A stretch of 12,436 nucleotides of DNA, from NCBI GenBank assembly GCA_002751075.1, contig NAOQ01000036.1, positions 267,460-279,895 on the forward strand. The letters are read 5' to 3'. Positions within the stretch are counted from its first letter, which is position 1. Each line of letters opens with the position of its first letter. A model generated the notes under the pieces. The model was not told the DNA's origin and did not search any database. It worked only from the letters and a program-made list of their open reading frames with translations. The stretch is from Ichthyophonus hoferi. Lineage: Eukaryota; Opisthokonta; Ichthyosporea; Ichthyophonida; Ichthyophonidae. Shown one piece after another: positions 1-8,158 of this stretch. Both the position numbers and the translations under genes were made by a program.

Positions 1-115
1 TTTCCTCTTACCCTCCTAACTAATAAACAATATAAAGCACAAACTGGGCATTAAAATTATTATGCTAGTAAACAGCCATATATGCTTATTAATCTGGCAA
101 TATTCTTGTTTAACG

Positions 116-122
116 AAAAAAA
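116..122 (-). terminator. RNA polymerase III terminator of tRNA-Lys
   Basis: Seven A residues on the plus strand, which are T7 in the tRNA sense, lie 3 bases downstream of the tRNA 3' end. A run of four or more T is the normal polymerase III stop signal. The position and length fit the tRNA gene exactly. Confidence 0.85.
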
Positions 123-125
123 TAA

Positions 126-198
126 CTCCCGACGTGGGGCTCGAACCCACGACCGCGCGATTAAAAGTCGCGCGCTCTACCATCTGAGCTAGCCAGGA
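126..198 (-). tRNA. tRNA-Lys (anticodon UUU)
   Basis: The minus strand folds into a complete 73-nt cloverleaf. It has a 7-bp acceptor stem (TCCTGGC with GTCGGGA, including two G-U pairs), TA at positions 8-9, D arm GCTC/GAGC, a 5-bp anticodon stem CGCGA/TCGCG with loop CTTTTAA (anticodon TTT, lysine AAA), a 5-nt variable loop, T arm GTGGG/CCCAC with loop TTCGAGC, and discriminator G. The polymerase III promoter boxes are present (A box TAGCTCAGATGG, B box GGTTCGAGCCC). No intron is present and CCA is not encoded, as expected for a eukaryotic nuclear gene. The product would deliver lysine to ribosomes. Every stem pairs, so it looks functional. Confidence 0.96.
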
Positions 199-828
199 AG
201 TTGGTAAAGGTAATAACGTTTTTTACTATATTGTTTACTGTTCATATAAAAGTACGCTGGTATGTTAGTATGTAAGATGGTATACTAGGGTAATAGGCTG
301 TGGGTAAAATGATATAATTAAGGGATAGTATAATATTGCGAGTTGATAATGGTATAAAAACAATTATGATAAATAAGGTAGTATTGAAGGATTACAAGAT
401 TAAGTGTGTCAAATACAGCTGCATATACAACACAGACAAAGCAACAACAGCTATAATTAATTAACTAATTAATGAGTTCTGAAGTATATTATATATGAAA
501 TTAAATATTTAGAAAGTATGAAAATATTTTGTCTGAGACATATTTGGAGCACTTGATTTGATAGTAATATTAAATAAAGATATTAAATAAAAACTGTACA
601 GCTTTTATCTTAAATTTTCTGCTTGCAATAGTCAGCTGACATACTGAACATGAATGAGATAATTAACCATGTAGGCTGAAATCAGCAGTTCTTACATACT
701 ACCCCATAATAATCTAAACAACTATCAGAAAAAAATCAACTTTAAATATTTTACAATATTTTAGACACTAAGGATTCAAATATTTAATAAGGTAAGACAG
801 CGCCATGATACAATATATATGCAATGTG
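199..828. other. No gene seen; AT-rich spacer
   Basis: The stretch between the tRNA gene and the duplicated block shows no long open frame, no recognisable RNA fold and no splice-site pair bounding a coding segment. It carries GTATGTTAGTATGTAAG-like sequence near 259-285. This resembles the short GTATGTAT repeats found in the introns of the L-domain gene further right, but it is too short to mean more than shared simple-sequence composition. Confidence 0.5.
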
Positions 829-1250
829 TTGGAAATAATAATAAGTGGAGACTGGAGTATTCTTGTGACCTATATTCATTTATAAGGAATGGGGGTACTG
901 AATTAAGAAATATTTTAACGTGTCTCTTTGCATTTAAGGCATACAGCTATGCCAAGACGTATTTTTATTATTAAACAAGTCAGCAGGACTTGTTTTAAGC
1001 TGGATGCCTAAGCAATGAGTTGTCTGTACCCGAAATATATTTTCCAAAATGGCCTATTATCTAGGTTCAGGATTTTTACCATTATCTGGTTTAATTTTGA
1101 TGAATCATCTTGAATTTCCCTTCAACACCAATAGATTGCACTAACTATTTTCCTAGGTTACATATGTAATGGTAATTGCTAATAATATTAAATGTTTATA
1201 GCTTTATAAAGAAATGCCCAAACTAATTAAATATTCCAATTTGTTGAAAC
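829..1250 (+). repeat. Diverged direct duplication, copy 1
   Basis: This block aligns collinearly with 1269-1646. Shared landmarks occur in the same order: GGAAATAATA near the start, GTGACCTATATT, TTTTAACGTG, TCTTTGCAT, GGATGCCTAAGCAATG, GATCATCTTG or its variant, AACTATTTTCC, GCTAATAATATTAAATG and TAATTAAATATT near the end. Small insertions and deletions and many substitutions separate the copies, so the duplication is not recent. No coding potential, terminal inverted repeat or target-site duplication was found by eye. Confidence 0.85.
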
Positions 1251-1268
1251 AGGAATAAAAGACCCTTA

Positions 1269-1646
1269 TTGGAAATAATAAGTAGAGACGGGAGTGTTCC
1301 TGTGACCTATATTTGCTTAGAAGAAGAGAGAACGCCGAGTCATGAGCGTTTTAACGTGCTTCTTTGCATACACGGAATACAAATATGCTAAGACATATAT
1401 TTCTTATTAAATAAGTCAACAGGATTTGTCTTAAGCAGGATGCCTAAGCAATGCGCTATTTGAACCCAAATCATATGATCTGAAATAGGGTCAATTTTAA
1501 TAGATCATCTTGGATTGCTATTTAACACCAGCAGATTACACAACTATTTTCCCAGGGCACATATGCAGTAATAATGGCTAATAATATTAAATGTCGATAG
1601 CTATATAAATAAATATTTAAATTAATTAAATATTTCTGTTGTAACA
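1269..1646 (+). repeat. Diverged direct duplication, copy 2
   Basis: This is the second head-to-tail copy of the block at 829-1250, about 18 bp after it. It is somewhat shorter because of internal deletions. The landmark motifs recur in the same order, for example TGCCTAAGCAATG and CTAATAATATTAAATG. It ends just before the coding-like relic starting near 1660. It could be an ancient tandem duplication or two members of an unrecognised repeat family; the sequence alone does not say which. Confidence 0.85.
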
Positions 1647-1659
1647 AACCTTAACATGG

Positions 1660-2650
1660 TGACTATTTAGGTGTAGGGATGTGGCTTCCTAAATGAACTA
1701 GGTAATTCCTGTTGACATTCTGAAATGCCTGGCATGACACCCAGTGTATAAAAAAATTAAAGGTATTTAACCAAACTGCATGTTAAATGTCCCTAATGGC
1801 TTTGGGTCTGTCTCTGGTATGGAGAGGGAAATGTTTGGCGTGAGATACCTCTATAAATTGTCAACATAACATAGGTACGTCTTCATTGTTTTTCATGCAA
1901 TACACTGTAGTGTAATGTGTAAAATTGTCAATAAAGAATACAAACCAGCAGAACCCACCAAAGGATACATGAAGGGAGCCCACTACATTACTGTAGATAA
2001 CATTGATGCAGCAGCATTCAATCTTTCCTCCTCCCAACTCTCTTCGCGGACAAGGTTGTACAACTATCTTCAACAATGATTTGGTAACAATACCAGTCAA
2101 TGACTGCCTTCCATTGCAAGAGATACCACGTTACAAAAACATCTACCTATTAAACGCAAATATTCTCAATACTGGGTCACTGTCGATGATAGTAGTACAG
2201 GTACCACCTGCCCCTTTCCATCACCAAAAGTTTTCATTCAGATTTCTCCTCCTCCCATCAAAATAAGCCAGTTCTAAACCAGAAAGAATCATGTACGATT
2301 AATGACGGCACGGGAGATTCTCCTCAGCCAATCGCTAATAATTTATCAAGAACGAACACGCAATTCAGAGGTAATATCAATACCGTCAACATCCAACCAA
2401 TATCTTTTTCCAGACAATCTGCAGTGCCATCCTCCCTTAACTTTAACTCAGGACCTTACAGTTCTCCCTTCCAGGCCTAAGAGAGAGGCCTTTGGATTGT
2501 GGTTCAGACCAGAGTTTCCTTCAACATCACTACTCCAAGTATGCCCCACCAGCAATGCTAACCAAGCAAACCTACTGTCAACATGGCTCTTATCCCAGCC
2601 AATATGCCATTGACCAAGCTCATGGTCAACTCAGCAATTCAGGTGATTAA
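1660..2650 (+). pseudogene. Interrupted protein-like sequence, probable gene relic, family not recognised
   Basis: This stretch is more GC-rich than its flanks and has protein-like composition in the forward direction, spread over all three forward frames. Examples are GYMKGAHYITVDNIDAAAF at about 1957-2013, a Ser/Asn/Pro-rich stretch of over 90 codons ending near 2475 (it includes RQSAVPSSLNFNSGPYSSPF), and a Gln/Tyr-rich tail with QYAIDQAHGQLSNSGD followed by a stop at 2648-2650. No single frame stays open throughout, and the splice signals I could find do not reconcile the frames. I infer a decayed coding sequence with at least four breaks, perhaps a retrocopy since no clear introns separate the parts. 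The low-complexity Ser/Asn/Gln/Pro composition resembles linker or activation regions of regulatory proteins. That is only a resemblance, and no domain was recognised. Confidence 0.55.
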
Positions 2651-4784
2651 ATGCTTGTTCAAGGCTACTTCTATCTAGGTTCCCTTCCTCTTTTATTTTA
2701 TTTTAATGACCTTATGTTAGCTTAGATTCTTATAAACGGTAAGAAGCCTTACTGGAATAATTATATTAGAAACAGACTACTAGATAAAGATAGGAATTCC
2801 AGTCTCCTATAGCTGCAATAGCCATAGATGATGCAGAAGCCCCCATTGCCTTAGTAAATATTAAGCCTTCAAGGATTTTTCACATCTACACCAGAATAAA
2901 TCCTAGCGCCTTACACTGAGAGATTTTTGCCCTTATATATTCTCTAAGCTACACGTGTAAACTAAGTGTCACATATCTATTGTTCTGAATATATGAGGAG
3001 ATTAATTAAGTTCTGTCCAAGCCATATGTCGTAAACTTATGATCCCACTAAATATCAGCTAGCTAATACCAACTTTAGTGAAGTTATTTAAACTAAAGCC
3101 CAGAGTAGTTCTGGACAAGCGTTTAAAATCATAAATGGGATGTACTGAGTTTATCTGAGTAGTTAAATCGGACATCGGCTCAATCTACGTGTGTTAGATT
3201 TTGGGGGTATTTGAAGAACAGTGAGTTAAGTAAATTAACTGACACACTAAGTCCGGTCCTAAACCCCAAAACGCATTCACGAATGTCTAATATAATACCT
3301 TTCCTTACGTAATATAAATAGCTTACATTTGCCAATAAGGTAATCTCAGTACAAGAAAATTATCACTTGCAACACCTTATTATTCTAAACAGATAGCCGG
3401 TTGAGAGGTAGTGTTGGGCTAAGCTCTTCACTATGACTACATAGATTATCCTTTGTTATTGCTGCCACGTTTCTTAAATCCGGTTATAGTTACCTATTAA
3501 GGTTAACACGAAACTGTTGTCCACACTACTCTTCTATGACTTAATGAAAATGAAAGTGAGATTCATTATAAATATGATAGTTTTTTTTATTTGTAACTGA
3601 AAAAAAAAAAAAAACTTATAAGGATCAGTTGTAGTTCTAGCAACTTGCCCACAGCTTTCGGAATCTCCAATTCACTATCGTATAATAGTTAATTTTGCTG
3701 AGCCAGCGATAGTAATAGTCACTTGACCTGCCGTGTTCTTAAGGCCCAGTTGTTCTGGTAGGGGTTCTATAGAAGACATGTATACTGACTCTCTAGGTAA
3801 GTGGCTGTAGTAATAATACCTCCGTCCTAATTCAGATGGAATCGATGCTTTGATTCGCTCAGGTGCTAACGTAGAAATTACACAGAGACCGATCAGTAAG
3901 GGGTGCTATATTACAATGTAAATATTAGCCATTGTCACTAGTTAATGCTAGTAGAAGTTCTCTGACTTCTGAACGAGCGAGAAATCTGGACACTGATAAT
4001 TGTAGTGAGTGCCAACGGTGAGCTAGACATTACAATAACCAGGTGATTATTACATACATAAAATTAAACGCAAAGTTTTGTGTTACGAGGGCTTTTGTAT
4101 TTTAGCTACTGTTACTGTGTATGTGTGAGCGGGTGTGCCGGGGGCCATTTACTGGTTATTTTCGTTTTTATTTTCACTTTTCTGATCTTTATCGTGCGTG
4201 TCAATTGTAGCTAACCCCTGTATAGTTGTATTCATTATTGTAAATGGGACTGGCCGTAAAGATTGTTATTGGTTAATACAACTCATGATAGATTACAGAG
4301 ACCCACTAGAATTGTCTGATCTTACCTCGATACTCAAATACTATTGTGTCTTCATTTAGATGGCAAATTAAAATTTCCTCATTATATAAGTGTTCATATA
4401 CCATATATTGATAAATCGATTTACTTGCTAGAGAACGGTATTCGATAAACTAATGTAAGACTGATCATTGCATCACCGCTTGTTATCAGGATTTCGGCCA
4501 AGCGATGTATTCATTCGCAGTTAACGATTATGTTAAAACTCTTTCATAACTCGCATATTATTTGTGTTAGACATATTGTTTAATGCTTTTAAAATAAAAG
4601 TCCGCAGTATTGGCATTGTTTCATTGGATTATATTATTGATAAAACCTTGAAAGAATAAAACTTAATGGTAAAACTTCCAAATCAATAGATTAATATGTA
4701 ATTCTTGATTTTCATTGGGTTACATAAACAATAAAACATAAAATATGAATAATATCGGGCCAACGCATTATGGCTTGAATTACC
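2651..4784. other. No gene recognised; AT-rich spacer with small hairpins
   Basis: I see no open frame of useful length, no tRNA-like fold and no exon bounded by convincing splice sites on either strand. Minor structure includes a TTTTGGGG...CCCCAAAA inverted pair around 3200-3272 enclosing the palindrome AGTTAAGTAAATTAACT at about 3224-3240, and a T8...A15 hairpin at 3581-3614. There is also a short repeated phrase (GTTCTGTCCAAGC near 3010 and GTTCTGGACAAGC near 3108). None of these identifies a known element. Confidence 0.5.
3581..3614. repeat. T8 / A15 homopolymer hairpin
   Basis: Eight T (3581-3588) are followed after 11 bases by fifteen A (3600-3614). The runs can pair as a perfect A-T stem of up to 8 bp. 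The A-run alone could be the tail of an old retroposed insert, but no SINE-like or LINE-like body was recognised upstream. Confidence 0.6.
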
Positions 4785-4799
4785 TGACCCATCGGGTCA
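4785..4799. promoter_or_regulatory. TGACCC-ATC-GGGTCA palindrome upstream of SF3B5
   Basis: A perfect inverted repeat with 6-bp arms and a 3-bp centre lies about 110 bp upstream of the SF3B5 start codon, in the region expected to hold its promoter. The arms resemble nuclear-receptor half-sites (AGGTCA type) arranged as an everted repeat with spacing 3. Binding is not shown by the sequence. It could equally be a chance palindrome. Confidence 0.35.
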
Positions 4800-4832
4800 T
4801 ACACATTTATTATTACTAATAACGTTACGGGC

Positions 4833-4894
4833 TTATATTATATTATATATATTGTATTATATTATATTGTATTATATTATATTATATTATATTA
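4833..4894 (+). repeat. (TATTA)n microsatellite just before the SF3B5 start codon
   Basis: About 60 bp of TATAT/TATTA pentamer repeats, with TGTAT variants, end about 15 bp before the ATG. The tract probably lies in the promoter or 5' leader of the gene. It offers many TATA-like sequences, so no single TATA box can be chosen. Confidence 0.85.
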
Positions 4895-4909
4895 CACTAC
4901 AATACTATC

Positions 4910-6808
4910 ATGTCTGCTGTAAGTGAACATGTGCGGTTAGGTATTGTGTTGGGTGGGATAATGTAAAAAAATATGTTATATGTTTCAGGTTATTGTGTAG
5001 TGTATAAGGTGTACGGTATACGGTATAATGGATAAGGTATAGAGTATATGGTATAGTGCCTAGTGTATAAGGTATAAGGTATAGAGTATAGGGTATAGTA
5101 TATAGTGTGTAAGGTAGATTGTATAGGGTATAGGGTATAGTAGAGAGGGTATAAGGTGTATTGTAGAGGGTATAGGGTATAGAATGTACAGTGTATAATA
5201 TATAGGGTATAGGCATAGTGTATAATTTATAGAGTATAGTGTATGTAGGACTTAATAATTTTGAACGGTCCAATAGAAGTATCTTAAAGGCAAACATTGT
5301 ATAAACAGCTTGTCCAAATTAGTTTGTTTCATACCCAATACATACATTATTTCGAAGCAATACTAAATGTATACAAAAAAACAAGAATTTTATGGATTAC
5401 ACCCAGTCATATATATATATTATCGATTAGATTACAGCTACCTTTATACCGCCAACCAATCTGATACATAATATATATATAATGGCTTTAATTAAACTGA
5501 ATGCAAGTATTATATCAACGAGTTTTTTTCTGTAATCTCTCTGCTATTCACTTGTTATCACATAGTACAGTACAGTACAGTACAGTATAGTATAGTATAT
5601 AGGGTATAATGTATAATGTTGATGGTAGTATATATATGCACATTCCATTATATTGCATGCATTTATATACTTCTTATATATACAGATAAATATTATAGGA
5701 TGAATATATATGTATATTGGGTATGTAAGGTATACAATCCTCTCTCTAGATATCTACCTATATATATACCAGTTAACACTTTTTAATGCTCTCTTTTAAT
5801 AGGACGCCAGGTTTAACATCAACACCCAGTTGGAACACTGTACGTTCCTCCCCTTCGTTGTTCAGTCTTTCTTCTTTATAATTATTATGGATATATACCC
5901 TACCCTACCTACCTTTCTAGCTTTTTATGCCTCTCCCTTTGCAGTCTTTCTTACCTTGTTTTATTCCTCACTCTACTCCTCCCTCCTACCCCTCTTCTAT
6001 CTTCTCATAAATTCTACCCTATATTCTATATTTCTATTGGCTTATAACGACCATATATATATAACTCTAGTTAGAGTTAACCAATTACGAGCGAGAGGAA
6101 TAATACTTACATTTTATTTACAGTCTTTTATATGGCTAATCTAAATTTCATCTCGTATATGTATGGTCATATATACCTATCTATATATAGGTATAGGTAC
6201 AAGGTGGGTACTGGTAGGCTTGTCCTTTTCTAATTGGTTATTATAAGTAGTAGTATATGACGTTACGCTTTACTAATCTATTTATATCTCCCAATCAGTG
6301 CAGTCCAAGTATGTGGGCACTGGTCATGCGGATACCAGCAAATTGTAGGTTGCCCACTTCGTATATCGTCTTCCAATATATACATGTCCTTCTCTCTCTC
6401 TTCCTAACCATTCTACACCAATTATAGTCCTCCTTTTAACCTGTACTTACGCTTCCCTCTTCCTCCAGTGAGTGGTTATCTAATCAGCATAGAGACAGTT
6501 ACGCATCATTCATTGGTCATCACAATCTTATGATGTACTGTGCTATTGCTGAGAATGAACCAATGGCCAAGGTCCGCTTCCGTATGTTGCAGGTATGATG
6601 CAGTCAATATAATGTTTACTTTAATATGACTAGTTTTCTTTTTGTCTATACTTATTGGTTCTTTTTTATCTATCTACACCAATCAGTATTGTATATACTA
6701 TTATGTGTATCTTTAATTGGTTTATCTAATCCAATCATTACCTTTCCTTTCCTTCAGGAAATGTTGCAGCCTTGTGGTCCTCCAGTGGCTAAGCAGGAAG
6801 CCGAATAA
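4910..6808 (+). CDS. SF3B5: Splicing factor 3B subunit 5 (SF3b10), five exons
   Basis: SF3B5 is a small core subunit of SF3b in the U2 snRNP (and the U12-type counterpart), which holds the branch-point region in the nucleus. Coding exons are 4910-4918, 5803-5839, 6299-6344, 6469-6592 and 6758-6808. Donors are GTAAGT, GTACGT, GTAGGT and GTATGA. Acceptors all have pyrimidine-rich tracts ending in AG. Intron phases are 0, 1, 2, 0. The spliced frame is 267 nt, giving 88 residues against 86 in human from memory. Family blocks appear in order: NTQLEHLQSKYVGTGHADTS, NQHRDSY, IGHH, CAIAENE, VRFRML and MLQPCGPP near the C terminus. The first exon holds only three codons (Met-Ser-Ala). It was chosen because its ATG has A at -3 and is followed directly by GTAAGT in the right phase. 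Where the animal proteins have Lys-Trp-Glu-Trp, this one reads Lys-Phe-Glu-Trp across the third intron. The family call is firm; the tiny first exon is the least certain part. Confidence 0.95.
4990..5255 (+). repeat. Degenerate GGTATA-type minisatellite in SF3B5 intron 1
   Basis: About 260 bp of irregular hexa/heptamer repeats (GGTATA, AGGGTATA, GTATAGTG variants) occupy the middle of the 884-nt first intron. On the minus strand the repeat gives a long open frame of monotonous Pro-Tyr-Thr-Leu-Tyr composition. That frame is a by-product of the repeat period and not a gene. Confidence 0.85.
5563..5612 (+). repeat. (AGTAC)n then (AGTAT)n microsatellite
   Basis: Pentamer repeats of AGTAC shift into AGTAT and then into the TATAGGGTATAATG type seen earlier in the same intron. 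The gradual change suggests slippage and mutation within one array. The repeat lies about 190 bp before the acceptor of SF3B5 exon 2, with no visible coding role. Confidence 0.8.
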
Positions 6809-6851
6809 CAAACTATAGCTATTCGTTGGGCTTGAATGCATAAAATCCTTA

Positions 6852-6865
6852 ACCACTAGAGTGGT
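6852..6865. repeat. Short inverted repeat in SF3B5 3' UTR
   Basis: ACCACT-AG-AGTGGT forms a 6-bp stem with a two-base centre, about 45 bases after the stop codon and before the polyadenylation signals, so it would be transcribed. The loop is too tight for a stable RNA hairpin unless the innermost pair opens. Confidence 0.55.
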
Positions 6866-6923
6866 CGACATAAAAGAACATGCCATGCCGTGTATGTCAA
6901 CTTGGTTGGTGCCTTGCGTGTAC

Positions 6924-6937
6924 ACGGTTTAAACCGT
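6924..6937. repeat. 14-bp perfect palindrome in SF3B5 3' UTR
   Basis: ACGGTTTAAACCGT reads the same on both strands. It lies between the SF3B5 stop codon and the first AATAAA, so it should be in the mRNA. It could be a protein-binding site in DNA or a short self-complementary RNA element. No known motif is recognised. Confidence 0.6.
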
Positions 6938-6957
6938 TGCACCAATGGTAAGATGAA

Positions 6958-6983
6958 AATAAAAACATAATTTATTCAATAAA
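6958..6983 (+). terminator. Polyadenylation signals for SF3B5 (two AATAAA)
   Basis: AATAAA occurs at 6958-6963 and again at 6978-6983, about 150 to 170 bases after the SF3B5 stop codon, a normal distance. Between them TTTATT (6971-6976) reads as AATAAA on the minus strand, so the block could serve either strand between the two converging genes. For the minus-strand L-domain gene, nearer candidates lie at 7490-7495, 7155-7160 and 7120-7125. Confidence 0.65.
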
Positions 6984-8158
6984 ATAACAACACTTGTTTG
7001 TGAGAAATGTTAGTTTCCTAAACCAATAATATTTACAAGAATATGAGGCCTTTATGAATGGGTATGAGTGGATAGGTACATGTGATAGATAACCAATAGA
7101 TTGCCTTGATATAGTATACTTTATTATACTGTACCATACTATACACAGTCGTCATTTATTATAGTTTCTCGCTCTTTTTCCGTTCATCAATGGATAAAAA
7201 ACTCAACTTTTCTTGAAATTTGTCAATTTGCATTGTAATTTATCATGAGATCGTAGATTAGATTAAGAGGTCAAGCCAATGGAATTATATTTCCTTCCCC
7301 TCCTACACACGGATTGGATATGGCTAATAAAGACTATGATATTCAGCCAGTGTGATTATATTATATTTATAATCTCTTGTACTATACTTGGTATGTGTAT
7401 CCAATATTTGATTGGACAGGAGGCGGTTACTAATACTTAGTTGGTTATCTATCCTTGCTATGAAAACCAATTAAATTCCAAATTATACCTTTATTGCCTT
7501 ATTCTCATTAGACCTGCAATACCTGAAAAAGGAGATACTGCACAGCAGTACCCATTAAGTATTGGTTGAAAACGCCTACATTACATGCCCATTTGGTCGA
7601 CAATTTTTTTTAAAAAAAAATTTAAAATTTAAAATATTAAATACTATAGTACCTTCATGCATATTAGTTCAAACCACGCAATTCATTACAAACTTTCGGT
7701 TAAAGGCCGTACACTAATTGAGCTTGCAAATTAAAAGAATAAGTACAGATTAAAGTTTGCCCATATATGATAGTAAGCTACAAAAAAAAGTCAATAATAT
7801 AATATACAATAATAAGGCTACATAGTTCAATTGCATAATTAAATGTAAATGAATGTGTAACTACATAATACTACAAATTTTTATCTATTATACTTATTTA
7901 GTATAAGAAATAAAATTGTATAAAATATGTACAATATAATCCAAATAAATGTGACAGTAGGTATAGTACCACAGCCAATGTTGAATATACTAAACTCTAC
8001 ATATACTCTGCATATACACCTAAAGCCATTGTAGAGTCAATGCAGAGTAGTCACAGCTAATCCTACATGCATATATCTATATGCAAACATAATAAAAAAT
8101 AATCAAATTAAATATATCTAAACCGCTGGAGCCAGTAATTAAATTTTCTTTTGAATAA
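6984..8158. other. Spacer between converging genes; CCAAT-rich, no gene seen
   Basis: No credible exon was found on either strand. The spacer holds the 3' ends of both flanking genes. CCAAT/ATTGG motifs recur in its left half and continue from the SF3B5 introns. An AT-only palindromic tract lies at 7604-7637. Minus-strand AATAAA signals at 7490, 7155 and 7120 are candidate 3' ends for the L-domain gene. This implies a 3' UTR of at least 650 nt unless a non-canonical signal closer to the stop is used. Confidence 0.55.
7604..7637. repeat. T8A9 self-complementary tract
   Basis: T8 (7604-7611) abuts A9 (7612-7620) and is followed by TTTAAAATTTAAAA. The whole tract is nearly palindromic and consists only of A and T. 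Such DNA is bent or easily melted and can extrude as a hairpin. It sits in the spacer between two converging genes. Confidence 0.7.

Noticed and set aside
3370-3445. Possible tRNA-like fold around GCCGGTTGAGAGGTAG
   Set aside because: No B box and no pairing acceptor or T stem were found.
4840-5250. TAGGG-like units suggesting an interstitial telomere
   Set aside because: The units are irregular GGTATA/AGGGTATA, not a fixed TTAGGG-type hexamer; they look like a local minisatellite.
4908-5297. 129-codon minus-strand open frame rich in Pro-Tyr-Thr-Leu-Tyr
   Set aside because: It is the translation of the GGTATA minisatellite in SF3B5 intron 1, and it runs antisense across the SF3B5 start exon.
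5830-6144. 104-codon plus-strand hydrophobic frame with membrane-like composition
   Set aside because: It lies across SF3B5 exon 2 and intron 2 in another frame; its hydrophobicity comes from T-rich intron sequence.
6722-6925. 67-codon minus-strand frame
   Set aside because: It is antisense to the last SF3B5 exon and 3' UTR, and its length is explained by the coding sequence opposite.
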